A DNA stretch of 64,000 nucleotides from Lichenostomus cassidix. Taxonomy: Eukaryota; Chordata; Aves; Passeriformes; Meliphagidae. The notes under the pieces are model-generated. The model had not been told where the DNA came from. It worked only from the letters and a program-made list of their open reading frames with translations, and did no database searches. Positions 13,606 to 28,301 of this stretch are shown here, piece after piece. Numbering within the stretch: position 1 is the stretch's first letter; every line of letters starts with the position of its first letter. The stretch lies in NCBI GenBank assembly GCA_008360975.2, contig CM039180.1:8957122-9021121 (forward strand), given 5' to 3'. The translations under genes and the position numbers were made by a program.

Positions 13606-16600
13606 TTTTCCCTCAGGATCTTTTTTAATGCTACCCTTTTCTATCTACCCATCTCTGTACTTTTAACCTGATTTCCATTCTCTGTCATCACTTATATTTA
13701 TTACTAAAGTCAGCCCCAAGGTAGTTTACATTTCTGCACTAAGAATTATTAGAAAATTAAGAGCTAATACTCCTTCAAAATGGATCAGAAATGTCCCTGA
13801 AGGCTGAGACATCTTTTGATTTGTTCACCTGTATCTTAACTCTAGAAGAAGTAGTTCTGTTTAGCATTGCTCGATGGAGTGCTGTACAAATGCACACTCA
13901 CCTGAGCAAAGCTTAGACTGTAGCCCCAGAGCTTTCCTTGCTGCAGTCCTTTATTACAGCAGTTCATGAGCTGTGCTTTGCAGAAATAAGTTGCTGGATG
14001 GCTGGGAGAAGGACTGACCCATGGCATTGTTTCCCCAGAAAATGGCAAAAAAAGGAAAGCATTATTAAAATGATTGGCTACTTTTTCTTATTTTCTGTTT
14101 AAGCTGCAATCCCAAAAGACTGGCTGGCTGTCATTTAAAACTGACATTTGATTTTCTGTTGAAGTGAATGCAAGTCACTTTCTGATAAATGCTCAGATAA
14201 TGAATATAATACAATTTTTTCATATCAGTTTTGCAGAGACATTTCTGGGCTACTAAAAGGTCCTGATCATTTTTTGGCATGCTGCATATTTAGCTCTGTT
14301 CTTCTTAGTCATGCCCTGAATACATAGCTTTTCACTGTATCCAGTAACTCACCCATTATATTTTTTAGAGTCACAGGAATTCTGCTACTGTGAGTGTCAT
14401 ATTAATCTTGGACCTGTATTGAAAATGTTCTCCATCACCATCCTTATAAAGGCTTGTGCACAGAGACCTTTTGCAATGGATGTAGTCAGCAAATCAGAGC
14501 CATTCACATGGAAGAAGGCAATCTTCCTTGCCTCACCATTGCATCTGTTGTTCTCTTTAACAATTAAATTCTGCATACCATGAGTGAGAAGCCTCCTGTG
14601 CAGTGACAATATTACACCATGTTAGCCAAGTATCTGAATCAAAAAAATGGGCTTCGGTTAATATTTTCCCAAGAACCAAGAGAATTAAAGCACTATGGTT
14701 TGACTCCATCAAAGCTATACAAAAGAGCAACGTAAATAATTTAATATAACAAGCCAGACAGTGCCAACAAAAAAAGGTACAGATGTGAAGAAGAATTTTC
14801 CCCTTAAAAAATCCCCACTAGAACACACACACCAACTACCCTACCTGGTAATCTGTGTGATGTAAACACATATTCTTTGATTATAATATATTGGAAAGCC
14901 AGGATATTGTAGTCTTCCTACCTGAAACTTGAAATTCCAAAAATGTGAAAAAGCGTGGTAAATTTTGTTGAACTGCAGAGCCTCTAAGGCCTGAGCTATA
15001 TTTTTTTTCTCATTTTGTGTAAGAAAACTCACTGAAGTTGGGAATAGATAGCAAAAGAGATGTTCCTTTCCTCTTGAATCTGGCCAGGATTTCTCTCTGA
15101 GTTTGTGAAGAAGATAAAAAGTTAAAATCCTTTTCAATTTGTTTTCCTATTTATATTTCTGATGCCTTATGGTAAAAATTCCCTACAAGTATGGTGTGAT
15201 GGCCAGTGCATTCTGCCCTGAAACCAGTTTAAATAGCCTGGAAAGAGTGAGGGAGCCCAGGGAGTGGAATATCATGCATGACAGGTCCAGCTGGGCAGAA
15301 GCAGGGCTGCTCAGAGAGATCTGTCTCATGCCATCCATTTTAACATAGAAATCATGTGTTTCAGGTATCCAAAAGTTTGGGAAACATTGTCTATACTACC
15401 TGGATTAATTGTTAAATTCTACTAGCATGGATTAAAACATATAGCCATTATTTCCTTTTTGTGCAGTTAAGGATCTTTAAAAGAAAATTCAGTGTGTTAT
15501 TTTTGTGTTACTCTTGTGTGAATATCTGAGCATACAAATCTTTCAGATCCTGTGTAGAAAAGTTGACACATTTTTAGAAAGTCTTCCTGACCTCTTCTTA
15601 TCCAGAACTGGATGATTTAGGTCAACAAATCTTGACATCTGCATTCAGGTTCTAATCCTTAGGGATCTGGATCTGAAGACTTAAATAATTGAATTCCCAC
15701 TCTTTGTCTCCTCCAGGTGGGAAGCTATCAGGAAAAAAACATTTCTGATTAAATATGAATTGGAAAGAAAAGACAGCAGTTGTACCACAGACATGGTACT
15801 GTCAGTAAAAAAATACCCAGTCAGGCCTTTGTCACCCTACAACAATCTAGAGATTCTGGAGTTCCAAATTATCTTGGTTTATTTACCAAAGCAAACTAAA
15901 GATTTGCTGGTATGAATTCATACATCTTAATGTGAATACTTGCACCATTGCAGAAAAGCAGGAGTATCTGGTACAAGTAAAGGGCTATTTCTTTGAAATA
16001 ATATAATTTTAAATATTTTAAACAAAATTTAAAAATGTATCATTCTCAAAAAGTGTTAAGTGCAAAAGTTTGATTATGTATGAATATAGGAATTAAGCCA
16101 AGTAGGAATTTAAAAACTGCCACTAAAATATATTAGTATGCCCAAAAGCTGTAATACCTCAATCTAAAACACAGTGAGTTTGCAAAAAAGATCTTAATCC
16201 TAATTAAAACTGGCCATTACTTACATAAAATAGTACTTGGTTTGCATCTAGCTTTTTATATATTTAACATTTTTCCTGATTCATTAATCAGATGCCAAAC
16301 AATCCTTAACTGTCCATGCAACTGCTCTGGTTCCAATAGTGCCAAAGACGAGAAAATTTTTCAGAACACAGGTTTGCACATTAAACCATCAGCTAAGGCA
16401 TTAAATAAAATATATCATAAACAATCATTCACCATCTTTAGGAGTACTTTTAATGGAAATAGCTCTGAGAATTGCTCATAGTTGGGAGGACAAATCAGAT
16501 GAAGATTGGTATCAATAGCAGCATTTTTTCTTTGTGCTCCTGTGCTCTGATGTCTGTTTTTTCATGTAGATTAAAATTACTGAAAACAAAATCTGAAATC

Positions 16601-17398
16601 AAGACACTTATGAGTACAGCAGGAAGAGCTGAAAACTGTAAAGCTCATTTATTTTCTAAGTTATGCAAGTCTCATTTTCTGTGAAGATCTTATATTTTAC
16701 TGATGGGCAATTTACAAAATTCTTAGGTCATTTTTTGTCACTAATTGGGAGCATTTAATTTATTTGGGCAGATAAGTAATGTGGATGTGGGAACTGCATA
16801 CTTTTAAGACAGTCAAGAGCCAAGACAAAGAAGAGGGAGGAAAAAGAGACCTAAATTTCCCCATGCCAGTCTGAGACTTTGGTATGTCAATTAATCTCTT
16901 TGTTTTAATTTGTTTTAAATCAGGAATAATTATATTTCTGTAATCTGGAAGGCTTCTGAGATTCTAAATTTAGTGGTGCTCATAAAGCCTTTGAGAGGCT
17001 TCACTGGTAGATGTTCTAAATTAGCACTGTGTACTTACAAATATCCTCTAATTTTCTTAAAGGTTGATAATTCCTGGCAGTATTAACTCAATATTTTCAA
17101 GGGAGAAATGACTAATTAATTTTCTAATATTGAAAAAGCATACTAAAATTAATAAATACAGAGTCCTACTTAGCACAAATTACTTAACGCTTAAGTTCTG
17201 CAATGCTGTGTATTGATACATTTGCCATATTAAGAATATCTAATTTAAGTTTAAAAAGGGTTATGTATGAAGACACATAAGGCATAATATGGAAAATAGA
17301 CAGGGAAAGGTGACTCCACTGTTTGTGGAATTATAGGATCCACATGACAGATGATACTTTCTCCTTCCCTTTGTGTTACTCCCAGATGTTGCTTCCAG

Positions 17399-17560
17399 GA
17401 AAAAAACAAAACAAAACAAATCCCCAAAAAAACTCCCAACAAAACCAAACACATAAAACCCCAAACAAACAAGCAGACAAATGACCAACCAAACCAAACA
17501 GAAAACCCCAAACCAACCAAAAAAAAAAAAAAAAAAAAAATCAAACAAACAAAAAAATCA
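17399..17560. repeat. A/C-rich (CAAA/CCAAA)n tract with a 21-base A run
   Basis: The tract is built from AAAAC, CCAAA and CAAAC units and is nearly free of G and T. It ends in an uninterrupted run of about 21 A (17520-17540) followed by more CAAA units. In composition it is the complement of the tract at 13497-13605. The apparent reading frames on both strands (lysine/threonine-rich on +, phenylalanine/tryptophan-rich on -) are artefacts of this composition. Confidence 0.8.
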
Positions 17561-20500
17561 CTATAGTTATAGCTCAAACCTGAACAGTAAAGCAACTTCA
17601 TCATTCTGAAACCTTCCTGCAGCTAAGATTGAAAACTTCCTGCCACATGTGGTTTACTGCAAACTCACTTTTCCTCCTTATTTAAGCTCTACAAATCAGC
17701 TTTGTTTTGTAGCCTTTTCATCTTCTCACTGTGTCTCATTTCTTTTGATTTTTTTCAGCTGACTGGTATCCTCTCCTAAACAAAATTATCCAGTAATGGA
17801 TAATTGGTACTTAAAGGTACTACAGATGGGTTTTTCAATGCCATTCTTAGCTTTCCGTGTCTTCTGACTTCCCCCTTCCTTTGTACCTTGAAAATTAACA
17901 TAATTAGGTGTGGTTTCTAGGGTGACCTCACCGGAGATTGCAAATTTGATAAAATGGAAGGTGGAGTGACTACTGTTTTAATACTACATATTCAGAAAGT
18001 AGCAACCGCTCCTGACAAAATCAGGACTAGCTGGAAAACCATTTAATCTAGGAAGATATGATGAGTAAGAACAAATTAAGCTTGTAAACTGAGAGATTTG
18101 GGAAAGGGGAATAGAAGTGTCTGCATTTGTGTGGTGTGGCAGCACCTCCTCAGATGAGGTGTGAAAACGTGGGAGAGAAAGGGAAAACAGATTTGGAACA
18201 AAGAAAGGCAGCACAGACTTCTCATAGGCAGTCTCATCAAAGGAGGTGAGGAAGTCTCATAACCTTGAAACCTGAAGTTTGTTTCTGAAAGGCATTTCCT
18301 GGGGCTAGGGTGAACCTAGATAATTATCTTGACTTCTACAGCTGATAGTAAATTTAGAGAAACCATCAATATCATCTAAACCAAGATGCTGGATACTAGG
18401 ATTAAATGACAGGGGCATATTTTCTTCTATTATACTTTACTTCTGTAACACCCTGCCTAGGTGGGCAAGGGTAATAAAGAAGTTGACACAACTTTGCTAA
18501 AATAAAAGCTCTTATTTTCATTTTAAGCTTGATGAGTATTTAAAGCTGATTTAGGCAATAACACACTTTTATAATGTTCTTATTTCCCCTAAAGAAAAAA
18601 AAAAATCTAAGCAATTGGATGGTAGCAAATAAGTCATGGCAATATCTAAATTCAAGCAGTTGTAAAATCTCAGGTCTAGTGTATTTCTAATTCATCTGTG
18701 GAAGTCAGACTGGTGTCTGACCCACATCGTGTGTGAAGCCTGCTCCTTTATTTATGAGTGGTTCTGCCAAGCAGCAGATAGTGAAAGGACAACCTATGAC
18801 TTGAGGAGAGCACATTTGCTTTTCAGAGTAGTAAATTACTGGCAACACTTTCAGAAGAGAGCAGCAGTGCCCACAGAGTCCTCTCCAGGATAGTTGAAAA
18901 ATACCTCCTGAGTTTATAGGAATTTCCTTCGCTTGTCAATTATATGCATGCAAACCAGTTTCTTTGGCACTTGTGCACATAGAGGTTATTCTGAACAATC
19001 ATGTAGCAAAAAGAATGCAATTACCATCACAATACACAAGAAAAGGCCAATTGCCTTCCACATAGTAGAATTTTGCTTATTTATCTTTTGAATGTCAGCT
19101 GTATCTTGTTTCCAAAGAATCAGGCTATTCAATAAATAAATTATCTCCATTGCAGTCTTATCTAATTAATAAATTGAAATCCTCACAGATAAGGAACGGA
19201 AATGTGTTCATCTGACAATAGGGCTTTCCTCTTCCTAGACAAGGCAAAAAAAAAAAGTTATATTTGACTCCAGGTTTGTTGCACACTGAGTTTTATTTCC
19301 AGAAAGGAGTTAAGAACTTTTAATGAGCTAGGTTATTCAGGAAAAAAAAAAAAAAAAGGAATATAGGATATTAAGACCATAGTAAAAGAGCCTGCTGCAT
19401 TTTTTTTTCCTTTTATTTTTTGGCAGCACAGGTTTTGCAGACCCTTTTTGAATATTGCCATTTTCCAAGAAGCCTTGTACCTTTTGTCCAAAGCCCACTG
19501 AAGGACAATAAAAACTACCTACAAGCTGTCTATCAGATTGCCCTTGTAACATCTGTTCTCCTTAAAAAGAGTTTTATTTTTTTCAAAAAACCCCTCTTGC
19601 TTTTATGTGACATTAATGACAAAAAAAGAAAAAGAATTCCCTGCATTTTTTACAGTATTTCAGTAGAACCTTTAAATACTCCAATATTGGTGTGGTGCAA
19701 TAAAAATAAAAGTCAAGTTCTTTTTTAATTAGTGTTGTCTGTTATTATTTGATCTTTATTCTCATGTTTTTCAATATTTCATTGGAAGTTCCCTACGTTG
19801 AAAAATTTGATGGACCACATTCTTAGCTTGTCCGTGGGAATTAAGGTTTTAAATAAAACATTGCATGAAAAAAGATTCATAATACTATCAATTCTCAACA
19901 TTTTATCTAGTCCTTTGCCCTTCAGGTTGTGGAGAAAACCCAAGGCCATCATTCTTACACTTTCATATCAGATGGGAAATAAAAATAATTCAATCTGTAA
20001 GACGTCTTAAAATTCATGAGTTCATGAGTTCTCATCCTTTTTAAAAAAAAAATCTCATGATTTATTGTGCCTGGCTTGTGATTTTTTGAATGTCTGGCTT
20101 TGAGTACAGTTAGATATAGAATGTTCTTTCATTTTCTTCAATTTGCTTTCTAAAACTTAGCTGTTCCAATCTTTCTACCAATGCATCCAGGTTCCCATTT
20201 AAGTATCTGACCCCTTTTCAGAAAAACAACCTTTAACTTAGCCCAGTGCTATAACTTAATTTCTCTAAATGCTTTGTTTTGTTATAATAATGTAATAGTG
20301 TTCAATACTCTTTGTAAAAGGAATATTTTTTTCTGTGTTGCTTTCATAAGGCCTTATGCTCTTCTTAAAATCTTTGCTAAACTTCTACTAAGGTATTTTG
20401 TACTTCAGTATCCCCTTACTGCTGAAACTATCTAGTGAAGAAGATGGAAACATCTAGGATGTGTTTAAAAGTGAAAATATCTAGATCTGCTAGGCTGGTA

Positions 20501-20950
20501 AGCAACAGGAGAGGCTGCTTGTGAGCACTGATAAATCTTTGTAGAGAAAATAATATGTAGTATTAATGTAATTTAGAGGGTGGCAGAATTTGGACAGAGA
20601 AAGCAGAATTATATTTTTAATTCACATTTTATTATCTGATCTATTGATTATTTGTCTTAATTGTAAAGTGTTAATAATGCCTGAGGGGAAATAATCTTAT
20701 TGCTGAATTGAAGTTACAAATTCAGCCAAGCATAGTGGGGGCTGAGATCCATCTACTTCTTCCTGTGCATGTGAAAGGGCTTTCTAATCTCTACCATCTT
20801 TCTCTGTCTATTAATATAATGTTTGGTTTTGGAACTCTTCATTTCAATGCTGGCAATATAAGTATCCTATTCTTTATTCTAGCACAGAAAATGGAGTTTG
20901 TCCCTTACTCTGATCAGAGAGATATACCTTTGCCCTTAACTGATCTCATA

Positions 20951-21157
20951 TATAATCTACCCAACACACAATTTTTTTACTGTAAGGGTGACCAAAGGCT
21001 GGAACAAGTTGCCTTGAGGAGATGTGAAGTTTCCTACCTTGGAGTTATTAACAGATATGGTCCTGGTCAAACAGCTCTAGTTGATTTGTGACAGCAGAGC
21101 TTGGACTAAATGGTGCCAGAAGTCACTTCCAACCTTATCAGATGAGATTCTGGGAAT
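20951..21157 (+). mobile_element. CR1 LINE 3'-end fragment
   Basis: The sequence follows the CR1 3' UTR in sense orientation. In order it has 'GGCTGGAACAAGTTGCC', a 'TCCTACCTTGGAGTTATTAA' equivalent, 'ATGGTCCTGGTCAAACAGCT', and a final 'AGTCACTTCCAACCTTATCA'. The terminal octamers have decayed to 'GAGATTCTGGG'. It is short and 5'-truncated. A 127-codon frame runs into it from upstream but shows no CR1 protein similarity. Confidence 0.78.
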
Positions 21158-22195
21158 TACTTTTTATTGTTACAACATTTCTGAAATTTCTCTTTTAACT
21201 GGGTTTTGGTTTGGGAATTATATCACACTGAATGTGAACAGAACTTACAAAAAGCATGATGAGAATCAAACTTTTATGCCTCAGTATCTCAGCATATTAT
21301 GAAATTAAGTAAAATTGAAATAACAGCATATTATTTTTACAGTTGGCTTTGATTATAGTTAGGTCCAATTCTATTTGAGTAAAGTAAATATCTGGCAAAT
21401 TCATTTTTTTCTTTGAAATGCTGGTTTTCCTTAATTGTTGTCTGCAGTCCCTCCATGAATATACCTTTTGAAAACAGATCACCTATTAGAATGTTTAGAC
21501 ACATGATCAGAGGTAACTTTTTTGTTACTTTGTCATAAAATAAATATCTGTTCCCAGTATCTCTAATGTTCTGTTGATTTATGGTCCTCCAAACAATTTT
21601 GCTGTCTTGCCAATAATTCATTCCTAGTATGTGTTTTAGGGGAAAGTGTTTTAAAACATAACATTTAGATTAAAAGCATCAATTAAATGAAGTAAATGTG
21701 CTATAATTACAACAGAGTTACATGTATAGGTCTCAGAGAAGATAAAGTTAAAAGCTAACTGCGAACACTTAAATGTCAGTTTAATTATTAATGCAAAATT
21801 TACTGTTTGTCACAGATGATTAAATACACCTCCTAGACTGTAGTTATTCCTGTTCAGATTGGAAGGTGCTGCATATGTTGCTGTTTGACATCCTCCTGAT
21901 TATGTATGTGAGCTTTCTCTGAAGCTGGCTGGTTAGCCATTATGCAGTTTAATGTGTGGCATGCCTACTTTGGGTGCCATGACATAAACAGTTGTTTCTG
22001 TTAAAGCAGAAATTCATGCTATGATAATTCCATGGAAGGGTATCAATCTTCAATTGTTGTGTATTTGGGTAAAAAAAAAAAAGTTAATGTTTATGTTTGA
22101 TAAGAATTAGGTCTCAACATTTGAACCTTAATATATAAATATTAGGCCTGTATTTGTTGAGCATGGCAAGGATTTGGTAGACAGGAGTTACAGGG

Positions 22196-22640
22196 GTTGC
22201 TGTTGCGGGAAGCTGCCAGAAGCTTCCCCCATGTCCATCAGAGTCAGAGCCACCCAGATCCAAGACAGAGCTGCTGCTGGCCAAGGCTGAGCCCACCAGT
22301 GATGGTGGTAGTGGGGAAAAGTTACTGTGCAGTGAGAATACATGAAAAGAACAGCCCTGCAGACAGAAGAGTCAGCAGAAGGAAGAGCATGAGACGCTCC
22401 AGGCACCAGAGAGATTCCCTGCAGCCTGTGGGGAAAACCCTGGTGGGACAGCTGTGCCCCTGCAGCCCATGGAGGAGCCCAGGCCAGAGCAGGTGGACAG
22501 CCCAGGGAGGCTGTGACCTTGTGGGAATCCACACAGGAGCAGTCTCCTGGCAGGACCTGTGGACCCATGCAGAAAGGAGCCCACACTGGAGCAGTATTGC
22601 TGGCTAGGCTTGTGACCTGAAGGACTGCAAATCATTTGCT
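22196..22640 (+). mobile_element. Probable endogenous retrovirus LTR-like fragment
   Basis: A sharply bounded GC-rich island in AT-rich surroundings. It contains repeated phrases of the type 'CTGCAGCCCATGGAGGAGCC', 'CTGGCAGGACCTGTGGACCC' and 'GAGCCCACACTGGAGCAGT', followed by 'CTGAAGGACTGC'. This iterated 'GGACCC..CTGGAGCAG' pattern resembles avian ERV LTR sequence. Clear TG...CA ends, target-site duplications and internal retroviral genes are not visible. The reading frames on both strands (up to 136 codons) look non-coding. The family name cannot be given without a repeat-library search. Confidence 0.5.
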
Positions 22641-25600
22641 CCTGTGTCAACACTGTCCTGTAGGTTCTTGCCTTCAGTGTGCTTGTTTGTCTGATGCAAG
22701 GGCACACAATCATACCTTTTTGAGCCACCATTTTGCCAGAGTATAAAAATCTGCACTCATTTAATACCAGCTCCTAAACCAGGCTTTGTGGTACTCGTGG
22801 TTGAATTTTTTATCTGCTTTACTTCAAGTTATTTTTTCTTGAACCTGAATGACCATAGTTGATATAAACAGTATTGCAGATGAGAAGAAGACCTTAAGAT
22901 CCTTCACAGTGACATTACAATTTTTCTTTCTTTCCTGAAAATATAAAGCCTGAAACAGTTTTAGATTGTCTTTGCTGTTTTTCAGAACTGTCTTGCATCA
23001 ACGATTTCTAGTCAGCCTGTAACAGATATATTTACCCATGCTCTTTTCCTCTGCTATTTCAGACTCACCCTCTGCATTGTGGCAACAATTCCTGTTGTTT
23101 AGCCTTAAGTTCGCAAGCTATAGAATTTCACTTCATTTCTATTATTACCATCCTCAAGGTCATCCAATCTTTTTTTATATGGAAGTTATTTTTCAATTCT
23201 TTTCTGTAGAGATGATGACTCCAATTCTTTTTAATCAGAGAATCTCATTAACCCACTCTTCCACTTTGTGCCAAGGACATCAGATAGCATATTAAAAAGA
23301 TTAACCTCATGACCAGTTCCCAAAAAGTTCTACTTGTAAGCCTTCCCCAAGCTTGTTCTGCTCTTCACTGTGCTTTTCCCTATTTCTTGCTTTCCTGTTC
23401 TCAACAAAACCAAATATCTCAATCTTCTCCAATTTTCACCAGTGTGGCACTATCTCAGATATTTCACTGATAGCCAGATATGCAAGATGCAGCCAGCTTC
23501 TAAGGAAAATGAAAATTCAGTCTTATATTGATAAAACTTTAAGTAAGCTAGACTAGTAAACTCATTCTTTCTCATATTCTTTTACATCAATATATCAAGA
23601 CAAACACCTCCTCTTTTTGGTATGAACATTCATAGGAGCAAAAAGGTTCAGGAATGGTAAAGTAATTTGATAGATGAAAGGCAAACTTGGAGTGTTACCT
23701 TGCTTTCTCTCCTCTTGACAGTGAAATGTGTGGGAGAAATGTAAAAGGAAATGCACAAAGGGTTTTATTTGTGTACAGAGAGGTAAAAATGATGACCTGC
23801 AGGAAAGGTCTCCTGTTAGAAACCTAAAATACAACAACCACAACATCTTGCAATGTCCTTTACACTGGTGGTCATCTTCTCTTTTTAATCCCAGGTTTAA
23901 AGAAAAATCTTTGATACATTCCCACACTTTCCTCTTTCTACACCCCCCTTTTTTCCCCCCGTACTCTCTAAGGGCTAGCCTGAGAAGCAAGCTGAAATCA
24001 AATTCTTGCCTATTGACATATAGAGGTGCCCATATAGTGTAGAAGATGTGGCCCCTGGTTGCTGATGGATAAAAGAAATATCTAGTCATAGCCAGCTGAA
24101 CACATGCAAAGGGTCATTCCTTTGATTCTTTTCTTCAATACAGTTTACCCATTCTCTCCTGTGTGCTTGACTGGAAAAGAAACAGGAAAGGAAAAAACAA
24201 ACAAGAGACAAAACCTCAAACCTTTCTCAAAAATTGTCTTGTGCTGCCTAGGCATTAGCATTAAGTTTAGATTAGCTAAATTAGCTGGTCTTTTATGAAC
24301 CTTTGACTGCTTCTTACTAGAAACAATAAATCATTACCATTGCAAACTTTTATTCTGCAATGTTACGTGTTTGGAAACTAGACTTGAAAGGCACATTGCA
24401 GACCGAAAAGCAAAGGCAATACTTTCAACCTAAAAGCAAGTAATTTCAACAAGAATAATGTAATTTGCTGGGTTTGCCTTCTGCTCTTTGCATACCACAT
24501 CATTTTCTCTGCGCAAAGTCTCAAAATAAAGTTTACATCTCTTTCTGAAGACCTGGCCTCTTTCTTCCTCCATCCCCACCTTGTATTATCAAGAGTATTA
24601 AAAATCCTCTTTTAACTAACCTCTCAACAATAAGAACAGGTTTGGATGTTATTTTTGTTCTGTAAATTACCATAAAGAATGGGAACACATGTAGGAAGAA
24701 GTCAACTCCTTTACAATTTACTTTATCTTCAGTACAAAAATTCAGCTTTTTCGCTGATATTGACATCTGAGTGTTTATGGACTTTGAATACTTAAGACAT
24801 TTGTCTGCCTATGCATAAGCAACACTAGCATTTAGAAAATTTTCTCAAGATGCTTTGCATAACTGTCCATTTACTGTATGCAATGTCTTAATTCTGTAAA
24901 ACTGAATAAAGAAATGGTTATGTGAATAGTCGTGTTGCAGTGAGAACTTCTAGATGAACTTTCTATCCAATGCAGGCATTGTGACCTCTGTCAGCAGTTA
25001 GCACTTGTGTGCCCTGCAATGGAACACAGCTCAAGGGAAAAGTATAACACTATAAGAGAAAGAGAAGCCCTGGCACAAGGTGACTGTAATCTCAGTAATT
25101 TCTTTAGATAATGAAAATTGCAAGGGGTTGTTTGTCCTGAACTGTAAAGGACAAGGTAAATAATTAATTATAGCTTTAGAGTACCTACAAGAAAAACTCT
25201 ATATTAAGATAAAATAAAGGTCCCATTCTTTATGAAATATTCCTTCTGTCTGCATTTTACATTTGTATCATTAGATCATTGAAGTTAAATACTTGTGACC
25301 TTTGAGTGGAGTTTGGAACAGGCAACTTAAATCTGCTTTTAAAATACCTTTTTCTCCTCCTGATGCTCCCTGAAGACTTAATTTTCCCTCTTCCATACTA
25401 AGTGTTCATTTTGTAGCAGACTGATGTTCTTATAAATACAGTAGTACATTTGGTGTCCTTTTTAGAAAGCTGTGTAACTATAAACAATATTTCCAGTAAT
25501 TACAGTTCAGTTGGAGGAAAGGTTGAAAAACATGGCAAAGCATATACAAAAATGGATGTAAAAACAATGAAGTAGACAAAAATATCTTCTGAATATAGTG

Positions 25601-28300
25601 AACTTTTGAGACCCAGTCAAATCTATGCTCTTTTCTAAAGGGTAGGGCTGTAAGGGACTATTTTTTATAACGTTTGTCATTATTTCTCTCATCAATGCTA
25701 AGGAACTGAACCTACTGTTCTCACAGATGACCACACAGCCCTAGAAATAGCATTACTTTTCTTGTCACTTATAACTACAAGACAATTAACAGTAATGAGT
25801 TTGGGAACATTCTATCACCACAGCTGAGGAAAGTAATATATTTTCTCTAGAACTTGCCAGACAAATCTCTGAATCATGTCTAGGAATATTCTGTGTATTT
25901 TACCACAGTTTGGGGTAAACAAAACCTTTAATTTCTTGCTTCTAGTAGTATAGTAAAAGTAGGAGAGCTGTGCAAGAAATTGAGCCAATCCTGACTGAGA
26001 TTAACTCACTGTATACTTTTATGGAAGGCATATTGAATTTGACAGTCACAGGTTAAAGAACTTGCCTAAAGTATTAGGAACAAGATAATAAACTGCATTT
26101 ACAGAAATATTTTCAGTTATAGGAAAAATTCAATCAAAGCTATATTACAATAAGCAATAAATATGTTCTTCCATCTGGGAAGACAGAATGGGATCTTTTA
26201 GAAGACTTTGTTAGTGAGGAGTTAAAAGTTTGGAGAAAGGAAATGAATTTGTACCAACAGCATAAGCAGTTGTTTTGGCTTGATTCTGTTCATGCCTCTG
26301 GAAACGTATAGCAAGCTTGCAGGCAATGGAAGGAAACATGATTTATAATAGATATAAAAGGCAAAGTTCTACCTTCAACTTCGAGGGCAGGAAATAGGAT
26401 TGTGGCTGAGCATAAATGTGCTTCACAATTCGAGCTTCATTTCTTCTGGTGCAGTCCCATGGCATCAATGTGTTGTAATATATGGTGGAATTTACCTCAT
26501 AACTAATTCCTGAAAATTGTGTGATTTCATTTAGAGCTGAAGTTATAAGGCTGCTGAACAGATCCATGTCTGTTTCAGAGGAAAAAAAATTATAGTTTAT
26601 TCCATACCAGAGTTATCTGATGTTTTATCACTCTATAACTCTTTCCGTGGACTGAGTGCATGAGGATAGTCCATGGCTGCTGGGCTCTGTACCAGGGCTC
26701 ACAAATCATGATCATGTTCAGACAGTGTAAGTCTTGATGCAGAACCAAAGGGAGTCACTGGGATCTTTCACTGATCAATGACTTGCAGTTGTAGACTTCT
26801 ATGGAATTCAAAAGCCACCTGCTGGTGTGTCTCTTTGGGGAAGATGTCAATCCAATTAACTGTTAAGAGGTTCAGTGCTCGAGAAATGAATGTGTTTGAT
26901 CAGCCTTATTTTGCTAGAACATACAGCGTCTGTGTTGTCTATTTTTGCCATTAATGAGGAAGCATTTGGTGATTCAGGGCATGCAAGTAATTGCACCATT
27001 CAAATTTGCAGTCTTGTCTGCTGGCATTTTTCTGATTTTTAAGTTCAAGTATTGGTATTGAGACATAAGAATAAAACTACAGATGGATGTTTAAAAATAA
27101 TTACTAATGTCTTTATAATTCTTAATTATTTGCAAAAGTCATGTTTGTAGGCTTAATAGATGCTTAAAGTATAGAAATAACCATTTAGAAAGGTATGAAC
27201 TGCAAGAATTTCTTTTTCCAGAAGTTCTTCAAAATTTATATTAATCACATGTATATTATGCTTATATGATTACGTACCTCCTACCCTAAATAAGCAGCAG
27301 GAAGATAAAAATGAGGAGGCAATAGAAAAAGTACTGAATGCACACAAGTTAGTGACAAAAAAAGACTGATTTCAATGGGATAATGATTTCATTCTCCATG
27401 TTTTATAGCTTCAATGGATATATGTTATAAGAATAAAAATAAGAATAAAAATGGAAAATTGGTATTTAGATTAAAAGTATGTAACACTTAAAGACATTAA
27501 GGTGCTGGAAGTGTGAAATTTTATTTCATGTGTTCTGAATATCAAAATTCAGAAATGTTTCAACCAGGTTTATTGCTTCATATGTTGGCAAGGAGATACC
27601 ACACTTTAAATGTTAAGCTATGTTCTTAATTGAGATATCTTTGGAAGGGATTATCTATTAATATTATTTTTTTAATAAGGTATTTGGAACATGACAAAGA
27701 AGTTACATTGTTTAGGACTGGTAATCATTAGTGGAAAGAGGCATTGGGTTTGTTTTTATGCATCTAACTGAGAGACACAATGACTTCTGTTCCTCAGAGG
27801 TCTGCAAAACAGACCTTATATCTGTTTTCTGCAGTTTTCTGCAGAAGTAATGTAACAATTTTATCACAGCTAAATGTAGAATAACCTTAAAACACTAAAG
27901 GTTATTCTAAAGGACTGTTTCTGCCAAATGACCCCCTACTTGTTAGGAAAGAAAACACCTCCTTGCAAGATTACTCTAGTACAGAAGAATAGGAAAATAT
28001 CATATGAGGGAGCATAGAAAAGATGGAGATAAAAGTGGTTACCAAGATTTTCTTTACTTCAAGTACAAGGAGAGAATAATCCCTGTTTCTTGTGAAGGTG
28101 AAGCAATAATTACCTTGGATTGGAAAGGATTTTTTTAAATGTTCAGGCAGTAAAGTAGCAGTTGCCTCTAACCTTGTAGTCTCTCCATCTGTATCCAGAC
28201 ACAACTTTGCAGAAAGGCTGGGACAAACACTGAGATAATGTGGAACAACATTTGCATACACAGAATTTCTGCTCATGTGTCTACCAATAACAGAAATCTT

Positions 28301-28301
28301 G

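Larger units (their letters stand above)
12136..20950. other. Intergenic DNA, no gene recognised
   Basis: Only short chance reading frames occur here. Recognisable content is limited to a G/T-rich tract at 13497-13605, an A/C-rich tract at 17399-17560 and short poly(A) runs such as the one near 19340. I see no exon, RNA gene or mobile element with clear boundaries. Confidence 0.55.

Noticed and set aside
17251..17604. Phe/Trp-rich - strand and Lys/Thr-rich + strand frames
   Set aside because: They are artefacts of the (CAAA/CCAAA)n tract and the A21 run.
20708..21091. 127-codon + strand frame
   Set aside because: The right part is CR1 3' UTR, which is non-coding in the element, and the left part has no recognisable similarity.
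23595..24089. 164-codon - strand frame
   Set aside because: No recognisable domain, family motif, promoter or splice context, and a length still plausible by chance in 64 kb. I would reconsider it if it were conserved or transcribed.
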